64,000 bases of DNA from Pseudofulvibacter geojedonensis (GTDB lineage Bacteria > Bacteroidota > Bacteroidia > Flavobacteriales > Flavobacteriaceae), in the NCBI RefSeq assembly GCF_042675745.1, contig NZ_JBHTJM010000009.1, positions 434,001 through 498,000 of the forward strand. Direction: 5' to 3'. A model generated the notes under the pieces. That model saw only the letters and a program-made list of their open reading frames with translations. It ran no database searches and was not told the DNA's origin. This document shows, piece by piece, positions 26,061 through 34,694 of the stretch (its first letter is position 1; each line of letters begins with the position of its first letter). The position numbers were made by a program, and so were the translations under genes.

Positions 26061-26127
26061 AAAACCCCAACTAACAACTTGGATTATTTTGGGGAATAAA
26101 ACAGTGGTTGATAAATAGCGGGGTTTT
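26061..26127 (+). terminator. Competing hairpins after the 66-aa ORF
   Basis: AAAACCCC (26061-26068) can pair with GGGGTTTT (26120-26127), while its CCCCAA part (26065-26070) can pair instead with TTGGGG (26089-26094). The two pairings exclude each other. Most likely this is the transcript end of the small ORF. Confidence 0.4.
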
Positions 26128-26271
26128 ATGATTAACTATATAAACACTTATAAAATGCGTTTACATAATTAAAACAAGTTAAAAGCATTTTACCCTATAA
26201 TTATTTGATAATAAAGTAATTGCTTCAATAATCTACACTTAAAATAAGTAGGTAAAAGTATGATGTAATAT

Positions 26272-26307
26272 AAAAAGCACTTGATTATAACTAATCAAGT
26301 GCTTTTT
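26272..26307 (-). terminator. Terminator of the secreted metalloprotease gene
   Basis: 16-bp perfect stem (26272-26287 with 26292-26307, 4-nt loop) with AGCACTTGATTA/TAATCAAGTGCT and A/T runs on both sides, just after the stop at 26319. Confidence 0.93.
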
Positions 26308-26318
26308 ATTAGTAAGAG

Positions 26319-28550
26319 TTATTTAATAATAATTTTTTTAGTTTGTTCTTTAGCTCCATTTCTTATTGTTAAGAAATATATACCTGTTTCTACTGATTGA
26401 AAATTTAAAGTTTCATTAAAATTGATATTGTTATTTGAATACGATTGAGTATTAATTAAACGTCCTCTTACATCAAATAAGTTAATAGTAGTTGCAGAAT
26501 TATCTATTTTAGTAAATGATAAATTAATCTGTCCTGTAGATGGATTAGGATATAAATTAAAGTTTCCGAAAGAAAAGTCATTAACACCTAAAACACTATT
26601 AATAGTAAAGTTTGTAGAATTAACATTATAAAAAATGTTATCAACTCCCATAACCATTATTCTTGCTTGAGTTGAATTTCCTACTCCAGGAACAGTTATT
26701 GAGTGAGATCCATCGTTAGGTGTACTAGCTGCTAAAACAGTTGGGAAAGTTGCTCCTCCATCTATAGATAATAATATTTTTACGTTAGAGCAGTTTACAG
26801 GAGCCACATCTGTATTTGCTTTGTTCCAAGTAATTGTTTTGGTTTCTCCACCATTCCAAGTAACATTACTATTTTGAGAGCTTACCGTAAAAGGACCTGC
26901 AGAACCATTTACAGTAATAGTAGTATTTTCTCTTGTTGTTATACCTCCACCAACATGATTATCTCTAACTGTTAAAGCAAAATTCATAGTTCTAGCAACA
27001 GAAGGAATTACTTCCCAACCATCGGCAGAAGTTGTATGTCCAGCTAAAACTCTAGATAATACTGGTAAATATCTGTCTGGAGAAGTACTTGGACTTAATG
27101 ATCTAAATGCAGGACCAGCTGTATTAGTACTTACAGGAGGTTGAGTGGCTGGTGTAGTATCTGTTTGTTCCCAACAATAGGTTAAAGCATCTCCAGAATC
27201 TGCATCAGTAGCATTACCTTGTAAAACTAAAGGAGTCGATTTAGGAACTGTATAGTTTGGTATAGGATTAATTGTTGGAGCAGCATTGTTAGCACTAGTT
27301 TCTACATCGCATGTATTACCAGATATTACTGCTAACATTTCTGCAATACTTGCTGCATGAAAATGAGCGTCACTATTACTTTGTACATTTGGAGGGCAAA
27401 TTCCTGCATATCCCATGATAGTAGATCCACTTCCTGGTTCTACAGCAGTAGCATTATTTCTGTTACATGAATTATTTTGTGTATGATTAGCACCAAACTG
27501 ATGGCCTAACTCATGTGCTACATAGTCAATATCATATGGGTCACCCATAGGAGTACTAGAACCAGTAATTCCTTGAGCTTTGCTACCATTGATACATGGA
27601 ACCCCTAATGCAGCTAGTCCTCCACCTCCAGTACTAAAAGTATGTCCAATATCATAATTTGCACTTCCAATATTGGCATCACAAACTGTTTGACTTTGAT
27701 CTATTAAAGTACCTGCATCGTTATTATCTAAATTATCTGTAGCAGCGTTTAAAAAGATAACACTTGTGTTATTAGCTACAATAACCATTCTTACAGCCAC
27801 ATCTCTTTCATATACTCCATTTACACGTGTCATGGTAGTATTCATAGCAGATAAAACAGCTGCTTTTTTTACTGCATCTGTAGCTGAACCAGGCACACCT
27901 TGTTGATTCAAATGAAATTGAGCATATTCACCAGTACAAGCTAAAGCCAATCGGTAGGTTCTTAAATTTCCATCGTTAGATGCAAACACTTGATTTTCAG
28001 AACTTATTTTATCTAATGCACTAGCAGTATTGTCTACTAAACAATTAAAGTCGTTAACAAGTTCAGGCAAACTACTTTTAGTATAAGCAATATAGTTTTC
28101 GTTATTTTTAGTATACGGATCTATATAAAAAGTACTGTATTTACCAGAACTAATCATAATATGCAAACCATCATTTGCAATACTAAATCTAGCTATAGCT
28201 GTGGGATCATCTAATCCTTTACCTATGTAAGATTTTATGTTCGGAAATTGAGCAGCCAATTCAGGAGCTAAGTTAGAAGCCTCGATAACCTCAAACTTTT
28301 GAAAAGTTTTATATGGTCCAGGAATTATTAACGTTTTTGAAGAGCTTTTAGCAGTGCTAACAGAAGCTAATTCTGCTTTTAAATCGTTTAAATTTAATTG
28401 GTAAAGATTGTACTCTTTAGGAGTAGATTTACGCAATGTTTTTTCTAATCGATTTGTTGATTTGTCTGATGTTTTTTTCCACAAATTCACCTGTGAAAAT
28501 GCTATAACAGAAAAGAATAGCAAAAAAGTAGATAGGGTAATTTTTTTCAT
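26319..28550 (-). CDS. Secreted reprolysin-like (M12B-type) metalloprotease with T9SS sorting domain
   Basis: 743-aa secreted zinc metalloprotease. The signal peptide ends AFSQ (residue 20), then a propeptide-like region to about 190. The metzincin motif HELGHQFGANH has zinc ligands H346, H350 and H356 with catalytic E347, followed by a conserved Met-turn region (STIMGYAGIC). Ig-like or proprotein-type domains follow (about 420-650). The C-terminal 75 residues are a T9SS type A sorting domain (NLYPNPSTGQINLSF ... GIYFLTIRNG ... KKIIIK), so export is by the type IX system. A promoter element like that of the fecR operon lies 51 nt upstream. It is flanked by terminators and is monocistronic. 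Confidence 0.93.
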   Translation of the reverse strand: MKKITLSTFLLFFSVIAFSQVNLWKKTSDKSTNRLEKTLRKSTPKEYNLYQLNLNDLKAELASVSTAKSSSKTLIIPGPYKTFQKFEVIEASNLAPELAAQFPNIKSYIGKGLDDPTAIARFSIANDGLHIMISSGKYSTFYIDPYTKNNENYIAYTKSSLPELVNDFNCLVDNTASALDKISSENQVFASNDGNLRTYRLALACTGEYAQFHLNQQGVPGSATDAVKKAAVLSAMNTTMTRVNGVYERDVAVRMVIVANNTSVIFLNAATDNLDNNDAGTLIDQSQTVCDANIGSANYDIGHTFSTGGGGLAALGVPCINGSKAQGITGSSTPMGDPYDIDYVAHELGHQFGANHTQNNSCNRNNATAVEPGSGSTIMGYAGICPPNVQSNSDAHFHAASIAEMLAVISGNTCDVETSANNAAPTINPIPNYTVPKSTPLVLQGNATDADSGDALTYCWEQTDTTPATQPPVSTNTAGPAFRSLSPSTSPDRYLPVLSRVLAGHTTSADGWEVIPSVARTMNFALTVRDNHVGGGITTRENTTITVNGSAGPFTVSSQNSNVTWNGGETKTITWNKANTDVAPVNCSNVKILLSIDGGATFPTVLAASTPNDGSHSITVPGVGNSTQARIMVMGVDNIFYNVNSTNFTINSVLGVNDFSFGNFNLYPNPSTGQINLSFTKIDNSATTINLFDVRGRLINTQSYSNNNINFNETLNFQSVETGIYFLTIRNGAKEQTKKIIIK

Positions 28551-28600
28551 TTAAAATTAAATTAAAATTATACAAAGTATAGTTTGATTATTAAACAACT

Positions 28601-28626
28601 AACAGTTTAAAGAGGAATTACCCTAC
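28601..28626 (-). promoter_or_regulatory. Third copy of the ECF-type promoter core
   Basis: On the minus strand GTAGGGTA (28619-28626), 11 bases, AACTGTT (28601-28607), with the same blocks and the same spacing as at 3304-3332 and 3968-3996; the spacer differs. It lies 51 nt upstream of the metalloprotease ATG. Confidence 0.65.
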
Positions 28627-28744
28627 TTTACTATTAGTTTAATTAACCGAAAAGAATAACAATCTAGTTAACCTTTAAAATATTTTGACTAATGACGTCA
28701 AAGAAAATGTAATATGTTATTACTTTTCGGCTAGTAAGAATTAA

Positions 28745-29914
28745 TTAGTTTATAATATAATTTATTGCTGCAGTTATGTGAACATCGTCTCCGCTAGAAA
28801 CTTGAGTTGAGGTAGGTAAAATTTGTTCGTCTGGAGTAATACCAATACCCTCAAAAGATTGGAAGGAGCCATTATATAAAACTTCTACATCGTGAACAGA
28901 AACTCTTGTTTTCCATTTTCCTCCTCCGTTAGTTAATGTAAGTATATCACTGCCAGCAAAAATACCAAAAGTTCGATCTCCAATAGTTTTTACATGAGAT
29001 TGACTTTTCATAGCAGCTGTAAAATATTCAGCTGCACTACCAGTTTCGTTACTTGTTAATAATGCTACTTTATTAGTAAATTGAAAGTTACCTGAGTTTG
29101 TTACAGTATTATCTTGAGGAGATACACCAGCAATATAACCTCCTTCTGCTCTTGAATCTGGATAACCTTCAAAAACTTGGGTTGCCCAATTTCCTAAAGA
29201 AGAAATAGTACTACCAGTAGTTGTTTTTATACGCTCTCTAGATACTTGAAAAGAAGTAGGGTTGTTAAAGAACCTTCCAGCCAAATAAAAAGCAAACATA
29301 CCTTGACCACCTCCATTAGTACGAACATCTACAATAATACCAGACTTATTTTGTAAAGCGGTTAAAGCTTCATCTACAATTGTTTTAAAATTCACGAATT
29401 CAGAATCAAAATTATCATTTATAGGTTCAAACTGTTTTGATTGTATATAACCTATACTAGAATTATTAGTTAGTGTTCCGTAAGAAATGTATGGATTATC
29501 AATGCTACTAGTTACCAACGTTACCTTATTAGGAGTATTGTTCTGAACCATGTTTTTTATCTCTTGATTAAAAGGAGGTTCATAGATAGCTTCTTGATTG
29601 TTATTTAAAATAACATCTGTATGACCGTCTTTAATTACATCAGACATTATAGTATTGAATATAGAAAACAATTGACTATCTGTCGTATTACTAGATATCT
29701 GTGGGTAGTACGTATCGTAAATATTTTGCCAATTAATATTTTTTCTATGAAATAAAGGATAATGTCTATCGTATATATCCCAGAATTCTTGAAAAACTTT
29801 TTGTTGTTCTGTTGTTGTTTGATTATTAGGTAAACTATCATTGTCATTACTACAAGAAGTAACAACTTTAATAGTTAAAAAAAGAAGTAGGATTGATTTT
29901 AAAATAAATTTCAT
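28745..29914 (-). CDS. S41-family peptidase lipoprotein
   Basis: 389-aa predicted lipoprotein (lipobox TSC, Cys21). The C-terminal half is an S41 (C-terminal processing peptidase/tricorn) domain: SIGYIQSKQF, GIIVDVRTNGGGQGMFAFYLAGRF, and the catalytic-serine block TSNETGSAAEYFTAAM followed by GDRTFGIFAG. No PDZ domain is obvious. S41 enzymes cleave near C-termini of peptides. Its gene follows the intradiol-dioxygenase-like gene by 6 nt, so the two are surely co-transcribed. The biological substrate is unknown. Confidence 0.85.
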   Translation of the reverse strand: MKFILKSILLLFLTIKVVTSCSNDNDSLPNNQTTTEQQKVFQEFWDIYDRHYPLFHRKNINWQNIYDTYYPQISSNTTDSQLFSIFNTIMSDVIKDGHTDVILNNNQEAIYEPPFNQEIKNMVQNNTPNKVTLVTSSIDNPYISYGTLTNNSSIGYIQSKQFEPINDNFDSEFVNFKTIVDEALTALQNKSGIIVDVRTNGGGQGMFAFYLAGRFFNNPTSFQVSRERIKTTTGSTISSLGNWATQVFEGYPDSRAEGGYIAGVSPQDNTVTNSGNFQFTNKVALLTSNETGSAAEYFTAAMKSQSHVKTIGDRTFGIFAGSDILTLTNGGGKWKTRVSVHDVEVLYNGSFQSFEGIGITPDEQILPTSTQVSSGDDVHITAAINYIIN

Positions 29915-29920
29915 AATATT

Positions 29921-30547
29921 TTAATTTGATTGTAAATTAATGTTGGCCGTACCAGTATATACACCTTGTGAGTTTTGTGTAAAGTCTATAATTCTACAAT
30001 TATCAATATTTTCGTCTGCAGTTCTAGAATCTCCAGAAAAATAGATTTGAGTTATTAAGGTTTGGTATCCATTTGCTGTTACTTTATAATGAAAGTGTCT
30101 AGGTCTTCCAGGATATAAGCCAGGTCTTATACTTTCAAATGTATATTGTCCTTGTGCATTAGTGGTAATAAAACCTCTTAAAGTAATTTGATTTGCTTGA
30201 TAATCTGATACGTTTCCATCTCCAACAGGGTGGTATATACCTCCATTATCTGCATGCCATACTTCTATCATGGCATTAGCTACAGGAGTATTGTTCCCTA
30301 CACCTCCATAAATGGTGCCGCTAACTATTATTTTATCTCCTGGCAAGCTTTGGGTGTTAAGGTTAGTGACTTCTGAAGAGCCAGAAACATAATAAGGGCC
30401 AAGCATATCAGATTTAGTTATGTTGTTATTACAATCTACAGAAGAGTTAGCACTATCATCATTATTACATGAGATTAATGTTGAAGATAATAGAGGAGTG
30501 GCTATTATACCCAAGCTTAAATTTTCTAAAAATTTTTTCCTTTCCAT
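29921..30547 (-). CDS. Intradiol ring-cleavage dioxygenase-like lipoprotein
   Basis: 208-aa protein with a lipobox LISC (Cys27) after MERKKFLENL. The domain matches the protocatechuate 3,4-dioxygenase beta-fold: MLGPYYVSG, MIEVWHADNGGIYHP, LRGFITTNAQGQYTFESIRPGLYPGRPRHFHYKV. All four non-haem Fe(III) ligand positions are kept: Y105, Y145, H151 and H153. True members open catechol rings, but as a surface lipoprotein its substrate cannot be a standard cytoplasmic catabolite. It lies in a tight group with an S41 peptidase and an unknown lipoprotein, with no aromatic-degradation genes nearby. Its real role may differ from catechol cleavage. Confidence 0.82.
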   Translation of the reverse strand: MERKKFLENLSLGIIATPLLSSTLISCNNDDSANSSVDCNNNITKSDMLGPYYVSGSSEVTNLNTQSLPGDKIIVSGTIYGGVGNNTPVANAMIEVWHADNGGIYHPVGDGNVSDYQANQITLRGFITTNAQGQYTFESIRPGLYPGRPRHFHYKVTANGYQTLITQIYFSGDSRTADENIDNCRIIDFTQNSQGVYTGTANINLQSN

Positions 30548-30592
30548 ATCCTTTTAATTAAATGTTAAACTTTATTGATAAAGGATACTAAC

Positions 30593-31450
30593 TTATTGTC
30601 TATAAGTACCGTCAGGTAAAACAGTAGGAAATTTATATTGAGTATCTGTTAATAAGTTATATATAGTAGCATCTGTACTTTGTACTAATGCAGAAGTATT
30701 TAATTTCCACTCTTGTTGTATTTCATTTAACCTATTGTTTTGAGCTCCTAATATTGAAGTCATGGCCCAATAAAAATATTCTGTTGCTTGACAAGCATAT
30801 GTGCAGGTAGTATCATCATAAGTATACCAAGCTCCTTCAGGATAAGTATTAGGAATATTATTAAACTGTCCGCCTCTAGCTGTATCCATAGCATTGCTTA
30901 AAGAGCTTCCTTGTTGTTCGCCAAAGATAGACGGATACGCTTTAGAGTATCCCGCATGTGTAATTATATGCCATACTTCTTCTAAAGCTGCATCAAATTG
31001 ACCAGTATGACCATTGGTATGCCAAACCGGTATGGTTTCATCATTTCCTAAATCTTGGCCTAATGCATTGTTAGGTGGATTGATATTTAAATCGTTTTCA
31101 TTTTTCCACATTACCATATAAGCATTATTTTCTATCATCTTATCTAGAACTAATTGGTTGTCTATTGTTCCATCTTCATTGTTGTCTAAATACTGAGCCA
31201 TAATATTTGCAGCATGCAATAATCTATTATTATCTACTGCTGTAACCGCATAAATAGGAATACCAAAAACAACAACTTTTTTTGTAAATCCAGGAAAATT
31301 AGTGTCAGAACTAGATACAACTGTAAAGTTTGAATTGTTATCTCCATTATCTGGAGTAGCTTGGCTAGACGAATCATCTTTAGAACAAGATGCACAACTC
31401 AATAATAAACTTAAAAATAGCAGGCCAATAATTTTGAAATAATTTTTCAT
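30593..31450 (-). CDS. Unrecognised lipoprotein with EF-hand-like loop and HxxxH motif
   Basis: I do not recognise this 285-aa lipoprotein (lipobox LLSC, Cys19). Residues 89-97 (DNNEDGTID) fit the loop of an EF-hand calcium site. Residues 157-165 read EEVWHIITH, with two His spaced as in metal sites and adjacent Glu, and H144/H148 (WHTNGH) lie just before. Cys residues near 210-220 (TTCTYACQA) may form a disulfide. It is the first gene of the group with the dioxygenase-like (45-nt gap) and S41 genes. A metal-dependent surface enzyme is a reasonable guess only. Confidence 0.7.
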   Translation of the reverse strand: MKNYFKIIGLLFLSLLLSCASCSKDDSSSQATPDNGDNNSNFTVVSSSDTNFPGFTKKVVVFGIPIYAVTAVDNNRLLHAANIMAQYLDNNEDGTIDNQLVLDKMIENNAYMVMWKNENDLNINPPNNALGQDLGNDETIPVWHTNGHTGQFDAALEEVWHIITHAGYSKAYPSIFGEQQGSSLSNAMDTARGGQFNNIPNTYPEGAWYTYDDTTCTYACQATEYFYWAMTSILGAQNNRLNEIQQEWKLNTSALVQSTDATIYNLLTDTQYKFPTVLPDGTYRQ

Positions 31451-31549
31451 AAATGATGGGGTTTGAATTTATACTTGTAAAGTAAACGAACACACTTATG
31501 ATTTGTGTTATTGAGGCTTCCAAAATTAGTCCGAATAGAAGTAAATGGA

Positions 31550-32617
31550 CTAATTAATACTGTTTTCGTACTGTTTTGGAGTCATACCTTCAAGCTTTTT
31601 AAAAGCAGTGTAAAAGGTCGACTTAGAAGAAAAACCAGCTTCTTGGGCCAAACCTAATAAACTTAGTTGATTGGCTTTTGGTGATTGAATTAACGTTTTA
31701 AATTCGTTAACTCTTAAGGTATTTATTAACTGGTAAAAGTTAGTTTGAGTATTAATAATTCTAGATAATTCTTTCTCTTTTATATTTAACTCTATGGCTA
31801 AACCACGTAAATTTAATTGTTGGTTTGTATACAGCTTCTGGTTAATTATTTGCTCTTTTAGTTCATTAAATAAACTTAAATCTTCATTATTGATTGTATT
31901 TGTTTTATTTTCAATACCAAGAGTGTTATTGGGTTCTATTTTATCTTCTTTGTAAAGAGATTGATTAAAAATTTCGGGTTGAGATAAACCTTTATATCCT
32001 ATCCAATAAATTAAAATACAAGTAGCAATAGTAGAAATTAAAGCAAAAATTTCGGGTAATTCTTGGTTGAACAAACTAATTATATCTTCCGCAATCCAGA
32101 AGATATAAAACCCTAACATAATATAGAGAATAGTTTGAATCCAGGATAGTGTTTTTTGTTCTATTTCTGAATAGTAATTAATAACGTTTTTTTGGTGTAT
32201 AGTCAATATCTTAAAAAGATAAGCTATAATAGATATGTTATAAGTATAATCTAAAAACCTAGCTGCTAAAAACTCTTCGTTATTATTTATTATTAACGGA
32301 ATAAAAAATGATATAACTAAGCCTAAACCTAAAACGAACCAAGCTTTTTTAGGAATATAACCTAATATGTTTTTTTGCACATAAAAAAGTAAAAATACAA
32401 GAGTTGGGAAGTTAAGTACTTCGACAATTTCAAAATCATTATAAATAGAAACTTCAGTAATAAAAACTTGAAAAACTTCTAATCCTAAACTAATTAAAAA
32501 TAAACCTAAGTAAATATTCGTTTTAGGAGGTTTAAATAAAAAAACCAACCCTAAAATAAAAGCAGTTGTAAATGCCATTAAGTCGAATATTTGAAATATT
32601 TCTAAAGTTATTTCCAT
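31550..32617 (-). CDS. Membrane-anchored AraC-family regulator
   Basis: 355 aa. The N-terminal 220 residues hold about seven hydrophobic helices (for example LMAFTTAFILGLVFLF, IYLGLFLISLGLEVFQVFI, AWFVLGLGLVISFFIPLII, ILYIMLGFYIFWI). A cytoplasmic linker follows, then a C-terminal AraC helix-turn-helix at about 255-352 (LNLRGLAIELNIKEKELSRIIN, then LSLLGLAQEAGFSSKSTFYTAFKKLEGMTPKQY). This membrane-bound type is common in Bacteroidota. It sits upstream of and in line with the lipoprotein/dioxygenase/S41 group (99-nt gap), the natural candidate for its target. It diverges from folB. Confidence 0.88.
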   Translation of the reverse strand: MEITLEIFQIFDLMAFTTAFILGLVFLFKPPKTNIYLGLFLISLGLEVFQVFITEVSIYNDFEIVEVLNFPTLVFLLFYVQKNILGYIPKKAWFVLGLGLVISFFIPLIINNNEEFLAARFLDYTYNISIIAYLFKILTIHQKNVINYYSEIEQKTLSWIQTILYIMLGFYIFWIAEDIISLFNQELPEIFALISTIATCILIYWIGYKGLSQPEIFNQSLYKEDKIEPNNTLGIENKTNTINNEDLSLFNELKEQIINQKLYTNQQLNLRGLAIELNIKEKELSRIINTQTNFYQLINTLRVNEFKTLIQSPKANQLSLLGLAQEAGFSSKSTFYTAFKKLEGMTPKQYENSIN

Positions 32618-32656
32618 GTTGGTTTTTTACTTATTTTAGCACAAAATACTGTATTA

Positions 32657-33013
32657 ATGGGAATAATAAAAGTTGAAAATATTAAGTGTTACGCTTTTCA
32701 TGGATGTTTAGAAGAAGAGGCTAGAATAGGTAGCGATTATAGAATAGATGTTATAGTTAAAGCTGATTTAACTCAATCTTCTAGAACAGATGATTTGAAT
32801 GATACAGTAGATTATGTTTTATTGAATAAGATAGTTAAGGAAGAAATGAATATTAGAGCTAAATTGTTAGAAGTTGTGGCTCAAAGAATTTTAGATAGAA
32901 TTTTTGTTGAGTCTGGCTTAGTAACTGAGGCTGAGGTTGCTGTTTCTAAATTAAATCCTCCTATAGGAGGCGACGTAGAAAAAGTAACAATTCTTTTACA
33001 GAAAACACGATAG
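32657..33013 (+). CDS. folB: Dihydroneopterin aldolase
   Basis: 118-aa enzyme of the folate pathway that converts 7,8-dihydroneopterin to 6-hydroxymethyl-7,8-dihydropterin and glycolaldehyde. Typical features are ENIKCYAFHGCLEEEARIGSDYRIDVIVKADL, with the conserved Tyr/HGC region, DLNDTVDYVLLNKIV, and VEKVTILLQKTR at the end. The length is normal. It diverges from the AraC gene and is followed, 36 nt on, by tRNA-Cys. Confidence 0.95.
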   Translation: MGIIKVENIKCYAFHGCLEEEARIGSDYRIDVIVKADLTQSSRTDDLNDTVDYVLLNKIVKEEMNIRAKLLEVVAQRILDRIFVESGLVTEAEVAVSKLNPPIGGDVEKVTILLQKTR

Positions 33014-33049
33014 TTTTAAAAAAACTTATTACATTTGCTCTTATAATAG

Positions 33050-33120
33050 GGTGTCGTGGCCGAGTGGCTAGGCAGTGGTCTGCAACACCATCTACAGCGG
33101 TTCGAATCCGCTCGACACCT
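33050..33120 (+). tRNA. tRNA-Cys (GCA)
   Basis: 71-nt tRNA. Acceptor arms GGTGTCG (33050-33056) and CGACACC (33113-33119) pair fully, and the discriminator base is T (33120), typical for tRNA-Cys. The anticodon loop CTGCAAC gives anticodon GCA. The T arm reads GCGGTTCGAATCCGC. CCA is not encoded. A terminator follows at 33127. Confidence 0.96.
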
Positions 33121-33126
33121 CAAAAC

Positions 33127-33160
33127 AAGCTCTCTTTTTATAGGGAGCTTTATTTTTTTA
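33127..33160 (+). terminator. Terminator after tRNA-Cys
   Basis: AAGCTCTC (33127-33134) pairs with GGGAGCTT (33143-33150) with one G-U pair, followed by a T-rich run. It overlaps the end of the convergent gene. Confidence 0.75.
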
Positions 33161-33674
33161 TAAAAGCATCTAAGTTATTAATGCCATATGCTTTACGATA
33201 TTCTTCTTCTCCTATAGAATTATTTTCATTAGAGTCGTAGTCCATAATGATTTTCCAATTACCATTTTCTTTAGCTAAAAGAACATGAAATTGGCCATAA
33301 AATATTTTAAGTTCTTTATTAACTTCTTTGCGTTCTAGTTTGTAGATACCGCGCTCACTAGCTATAGAATCGTTAGCAATTCTTTCAAAAAAGCGTAATG
33401 ATATTTTATTGGTAGTTTTATCCTCTCTCGCTTTTTTAAATTGTTTTTTATAGCCGTCTATATAAGTTTTATAATCTTTAATTCTGTTGCCTCCAGAAAT
33501 TCTAATCAATTTTTTAGAATGAATATTGGCCATTAAGCTTGCGTCTAACGAATTAAAAGCTTGGTAAAATTGTTCCCATACAGCATTAATTTCATTTAAG
33601 TCATTCTTGGTTTGAGCAAGACTAGATGAGAAAGTAATTAAAAAGAAAACAGAGAAGGTTATTTTTTGAAACAT
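33150..33674 (-). CDS. Secreted NTF2/SnoaL-like protein
   Basis: 174 aa with a signal peptide (FFLITFSSSLAQ). The rest fits the NTF2-like fold of the DUF4440/SnoaL group: a helix INAVWEQFYQAFNSLDASLMANIHSKKLIRISGG, then strands ending in FHVLLAKENGNWKIIMDYDSN. These domains bind small ligands or act as hydrolases or isomerases; nothing indicates which. It is a single gene converging on the tRNA-Cys terminator. Confidence 0.72.
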   Translation of the reverse strand: MFQKITFSVFFLITFSSSLAQTKNDLNEINAVWEQFYQAFNSLDASLMANIHSKKLIRISGGNRIKDYKTYIDGYKKQFKKAREDKTTNKISLRFFERIANDSIASERGIYKLERKEVNKELKIFYGQFHVLLAKENGNWKIIMDYDSNENNSIGEEEYRKAYGINNLDAFIKK

Positions 33675-33733
33675 AATATGATGTTTTAAAAGCTTCTTTA
33701 AAGTTAGGGATTTTAATGATAAGTTATGTTATA

Positions 33734-33763
33734 AAAAAACGGCGCTCTCCAGCGCCGTTTTTT
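33734..33763 (-). terminator. GC-rich terminator of the LysE-type gene
   Basis: Stem 33734-33746 with 33751-33763, core ACGGCGCT/AGCGCCGT with loop CTCC and A6/T6 flanks. It is unusually GC-rich for this DNA. It lies 135 nt after the LysE-type stop and upstream of the next gene. Confidence 0.88.
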
Positions 33764-33898
33764 ATCCCAAATTTACTATGAAGACATTATAGTAATGTTT
33801 ACTCACTTATATATACCTTAAAACACGGTTTTGTTACCCATGTTTTTTAATTTATTTAAAAAAAAATAAAAAATAAATTATAACTACTTGGTTTTTAA

Positions 33899-34579
33899 TT
33901 AGTTATATTGTGTGGTTTTTTCTATTTTTTTCTGAACTTTTGCCATTCCGCTAGGAAAAAAACCTTGAACTACTAAGCCTAGGCCTATAAAAAGAATAAT
34001 AAGACTTACTATTTTTTTCATGTTAAAAACCCTTCTAGGTGTTAACTTACTTTTTAATTTTTTAGCTAAGAAGATTTTTAATAAGTCCGTTGCTAAATAG
34101 GTAAGAAGTACAGTAGATAAAAAGATAACCACTCCATTAGGTGAACTGGTAACAGATTCTGCCAAAACAATTGTAGCAATCCACACACCTAATACTCCAA
34201 AATTGATGAAGTTTAATAAAAAGCCTTTAAAAAAGAGTTCGAAATAGTTTTTTTTAATGGTAACACTCCTATGTTCACGTATTATTTTACGAAAAGATTT
34301 AGATGTTTTTACAAAGGAAATCAGTCCATAAATAAATAATAAAGCACCACCAAAAATAAGTAGATTAGGATCGTCTTTTACTTTTTCTAAAATTTTTGTA
34401 GTACTAAAAAAGGCTACCAGAATAAATAAAATATCGGCAAAAATCACCCCTAAATCAAAACTTAAAGCAGCTCTAAAGCCTTTGGTAACACTCGTTTCTA
34501 TAAGAACGAAAAATACAGGCCCAATAGTTAAGGCCAGAATTATACCACAAGCAACAGCTTTAAGAATCTCTTCAAACAT
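33899..34579 (-). CDS. LysE-family exporter
   Basis: 226-aa inner-membrane protein with about six hydrophobic helices. The N-terminal signature VACGIILALTIGPVFFVLIETSVTKGFRAALSFDLGVIFADILFIL is the LysE/RhtB hallmark (GPxF...G...ALxxxxG). Family members export amino acids such as lysine, threonine or homoserine lactones. The substrate here is unknown. A TATTTTTG promoter-like element (34584-34591) ends only 4 nt before the ATG, which would make a leaderless mRNA or point to a later start. Its terminator is the GC-rich hairpin at 33734. Confidence 0.85.
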   Translation of the reverse strand: MFEEILKAVACGIILALTIGPVFFVLIETSVTKGFRAALSFDLGVIFADILFILVAFFSTTKILEKVKDDPNLLIFGGALLFIYGLISFVKTSKSFRKIIREHRSVTIKKNYFELFFKGFLLNFINFGVLGVWIATIVLAESVTSSPNGVVIFLSTVLLTYLATDLLKIFLAKKLKSKLTPRRVFNMKKIVSLIILFIGLGLVVQGFFPSGMAKVQKKIEKTTQYN

Positions 34580-34694
34580 AGTTCAAAAATACAAATAAGT
34601 ATTGGCTGTGTAAATAAAAACCTATGAAATTATTAAGCTAACATCTCTTAATGAAACTTTGTATTGTTACATTGTAAAAAGCCTAGACAAGGAG

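Noticed and set aside
26170..26197. Further ECF-like sequence (AGGGTA ... AACTTGTT, minus strand)
   Set aside because: The second block does not match AACTGTT at the right spacing and no gene follows on that strand.
29647..29865. Minus-strand ORF inside the S41 lipoprotein gene
   Set aside because: Same strand, different frame, within the N-terminal part of a well-supported gene.
34584..34591. TATTTTTG before the LysE-type gene as a proven leaderless promoter
   Set aside because: Matches the -7 consensus but lies only 4 nt from the ATG and lacks a -33 element; could be chance, so it is mentioned only in the gene entry.
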